Positions 62,341 through 64,000 of a DNA stretch of 64,000 nucleotides are shown one piece after another (positions within the stretch are counted from its first letter, which is position 1; the number at the start of each line of letters is the position of its first letter). Source of the stretch: CALBJU01 sp965247125 (GTDB lineage Bacteria > Bacteroidota > Rhodothermia > Rhodothermales > UBA10348). The position numbers and the translations under genes are program-made. The stretch covers positions 1,736,001 to 1,800,000 of the forward strand of contig CBDFGO010000003.1 in assembly GCA_965247125.1 (NCBI GenBank). Direction: 5' to 3'. The notes under the pieces are model-generated. The model was not told the DNA's origin and did no database searches. It saw only the letters and a program-made list of their open reading frames with translations.

Positions 62341-62821
62341 AATCGCCAAATCTGTTACCGCGCGATGCGCCGTTTTGACGTGCAGTGACACGCGAACAAC
62401 GGATACCGATACCAGTGGACGATTGATTCAGGAGCAGCTTACTGCTGCCGGCCATGAGCTTGTGAGCTACGCCCTCATTCCAGATGAAGCAGACGAAATC
62501 CGCTCACAGCTCACGCGACTCACTTCTGAGCAAGTGGAGGTTGTGGTAATTAACGGCGGCACGGGCATTTCCAAGCGGGACAACACGTTCGATGCGGTTC
62601 AGAAGATGACTGATACTCCCATTCCAGGATTCGGTGAACTCTTCAGAATGCTCTCCTATCAGGATATCGGTCCGGCCGCAATGCTCTCCCGAGCGTCGGC
62701 TGGCTTGATCGGAAATATGGTGGTGTTTTCGCTACCGGGCTCCAGAGGCGCGGTCGATCTGGCCATGCAGGAGCTGATTTTGCCTCAGATAGGCCACCTG
62801 GTGTCGGAAATCCGGAAGTAA
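62318..62821 (+). CDS. moaB: Molybdenum cofactor biosynthesis protein MoaB
   Basis: 167 residues from ATG 62318, the first codon that fits the family (MSHSKHTEIAKSVTARCAVLT in parts); the frame is open to 62087 but only as a shadow of yidD. MoaB/MogA-type motifs: AVLTCSDTRTTDTDTSG, VVVINGGTGISKRD, GFGELFRMLSY and SRASAGLIGNMVVFSLPGS. It adenylylates molybdopterin before Mo insertion. No other molybdenum gene is in the window. It overlaps yidD by 23 bp and converges on the ABC permease gene. Confidence 0.93.
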   Translation: MSHSKHTEIAKSVTARCAVLTCSDTRTTDTDTSGRLIQEQLTAAGHELVSYALIPDEADEIRSQLTRLTSEQVEVVVINGGTGISKRDNTFDAVQKMTDTPIPGFGELFRMLSYQDIGPAAMLSRASAGLIGNMVVFSLPGSRGAVDLAMQELILPQIGHLVSEIRK

Positions 62822-62849
62822 GGAGTCCTTCAGTCCAAAACAGTTCACA

Positions 62850-64000
62850 TCATTCGAAACGAAGAGCGTCGATCGGATTGAGCGAGGCCGCTTTCCGCGC
62901 CGGATAGAAGCCGAAGAAAATTCCCACCGCGGCTGAAAATACGATTGCAACGATCACGGTTTCGGTGTTTACGACTGTGTTCCACCCGGTGAACGAAGCC
63001 AGAAGATTTGCGCCCCCGAATCCGATGGCGACTCCTATCGCACCCCCGAGGATGCTCATCACGATAGATTCGATCAAAAATTGTGTGAGAACATCCGATC
63101 CGCGGGCGCCAATGGCCATCCGTATTCCGATCTCTCGGGTACGCTCGGTGACCGATACGAGCATGATATTCATGATGCCGATACCTCCAACGAGGAGGGA
63201 AATGGAGGCGATCGCTGCGAGAAGCATGGTCATCACCTCGGTCGTTCCCTCGGCCGCTTCACTCAGCTGAGCCTGATTTTTTATTTCGAAGTCGTCTCCC
63301 TCCCACTCTGCGAGACCGTGAGACTCCCTCATGATGGCTCGTAATTCCTCCTGAGCCTCATCGATGTCGTCCGGCGAATACGTGTTCGCCAGAATCTGAC
63401 GGATGAAATTCCAGTTCGACAGGCGTCTCTGTACGGTCAGAATAGGAGCCAGCGCAACATCATCCTGATCATTTCCATCGGGAGTCTGACCCTTTTTCTC
63501 GAGTACACCGATCACTACCAGCGGTACATTGCGCACCAACACCCGCTCTCCCACCGGTTCTGAATCAGGAAAAAGTTGTTCGGCGATTGTGGCACCGAGG
63601 ATTAGTACTTTCTTTCCAGTTCGTTCTTCCGATGCGTCAAAAAATCGGCCGGACGTGAGCTCCCAGTCTCGGATCAGGGGATAGTCAATTGTAACGCCAT
63701 GAATGGTTGACCTCCAGTTTCCGTTTCCCCCCACAATCTGGGTCCTTGTAAAGATTACTGGCGATACACCCGCTACGAATGCAGACTCGTTCCTAATCTT
63801 TTCCGCATCCTCCAACTTCAGTCTGTTGAAACTGGAAGCGCCCTGACTCACTCCACCTGACGTGCTGGCGCCAGGAGTGATGACCAGCATGTTGGTCCCC
63901 AGATTCTGAATTTGCTCCTGTATCTGAGATTGCGCTCCCTCGCCAACCGCGACCATAATGATAACGGCACCGACGCCAATGATGATGCCCAGCATCGTCA
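62850..64000 (-). CDS. MacB-type ABC transporter permease (5' end beyond window)
   Basis: At least 383 residues to the window edge. MLGIIIGVGAVIIMVAVGEGA at 63995 looks like a start but is the first membrane helix of the family, normally preceded by a short cytoplasmic stretch; upstream the frame stays open, so the gene continues past 64000. A MacB periplasmic core (about 30-230) and an FtsX domain with three helices (about 255-275, 305-325, 340-360) follow, and the protein ends ARKAASLNPIDALRFE, the standard FtsX end. It probably exports peptides, lipoproteins or antibiotics with an ATPase encoded outside the window. Confidence 0.93.
   Translation of the reverse strand, partial: TMLGIIIGVGAVIIMVAVGEGAQSQIQEQIQNLGTNMLVITPGASTSGGVSQGASSFNRLKLEDAEKIRNESAFVAGVSPVIFTRTQIVGGNGNWRSTIHGVTIDYPLIRDWELTSGRFFDASEERTGKKVLILGATIAEQLFPDSEPVGERVLVRNVPLVVIGVLEKKGQTPDGNDQDDVALAPILTVQRRLSNWNFIRQILANTYSPDDIDEAQEELRAIMRESHGLAEWEGDDFEIKNQAQLSEAAEGTTEVMTMLLAAIASISLLVGGIGIMNIMLVSVTERTREIGIRMAIGARGSDVLTQFLIESIVMSILGGAIGVAIGFGGANLLASFTGWNTVVNTETVIVAIVFSAAVGIFFGFYPARKAASLNPIDALRFE

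Overview
The window looks like a stretch of chromosome from a Bacteroidota-type bacterium, most likely of the Rhodothermota/Rhodothermia side (inference from gene content; no 16S or search was available). Pointers are a type IX secretion (T9SS) C-terminal sorting domain, a T9SS plug protein (DUF5103), a DUF2723 membrane glycosyltransferase, a DUF3078 protein, an Hc1-type histone H1-like protein, a carboxypeptidase-regulatory-domain TonB receptor, and a promoter with the Bacteroidota -7 element TAnnTTTG. Most genes are housekeeping or cell-envelope genes. Both window edges cut genes. I found no rRNA, tRNA or CRISPR array.

Layout. 1-10.9 kb: lptG-like permease and rsmI joined by an unusual 17-bp tandem repeat, DUF2723 glycosyltransferase, a T9SS cargo protein, a lipoprotein, rsfS, a LytR_C protein, a small secreted protein, then the tightly coupled tsaD / chorismate mutase / mltG set. 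11-15.9 kb: an ECF sigma factor, a zinc-type anti-sigma factor and three exported or anchored HEAT-repeat proteins in one direction. 15.9-31 kb: FadL-like porin, a repeat-rich lipoprotein, type-3 proS, a sulfatase, a PAP2-like membrane protein, a TonB receptor, a RibD/DHFR-like reductase, a metallophosphoesterase/Omp85-barrel gene split by one in-frame TGA, and an SdiA-regulated-type protein. 31-42.7 kb: a PycTM (Pycsar-effector-like) membrane protein overlapping convergently with a GAF-domain protein, a secreted protein of unknown function, an alpha/beta hydrolase, a VPS10/sortilin-like Asp-box protein, a second sulfatase and an EamA transporter.

42.7-47.5 kb is a visibly AT-richer accessory segment. 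It holds a TPR-CHAT protease-like gene cut by a 1384-bp IS256-family element; the 9-bp target duplication and 26-bp terminal inverted repeats can be read directly, and removing the element restores a 1044-residue protein. 47.5-64 kb: MFS transporter, HExxHxxGxxH metalloprotease (DUF5117 type), an operon of DUF3078 protein, membrane peptidase-MA-like protein and T9SS plug protein, the histone-like gene, an unrecognised gene, dnaE, an M23 peptidase, yidD, moaB and the 3' part of a MacB-type ABC permease.

The observations most worth a second look are the chain of overlapping ATGA mini-cistrons between lptG and rsmI, the single-stop split of the phosphoesterase-barrel gene, the sigma/anti-sigma/HEAT operon, the PycTM-GAF pair and the IS-inactivated CHAT gene. 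I did not find a complete, clearly novel defence or metabolic system.
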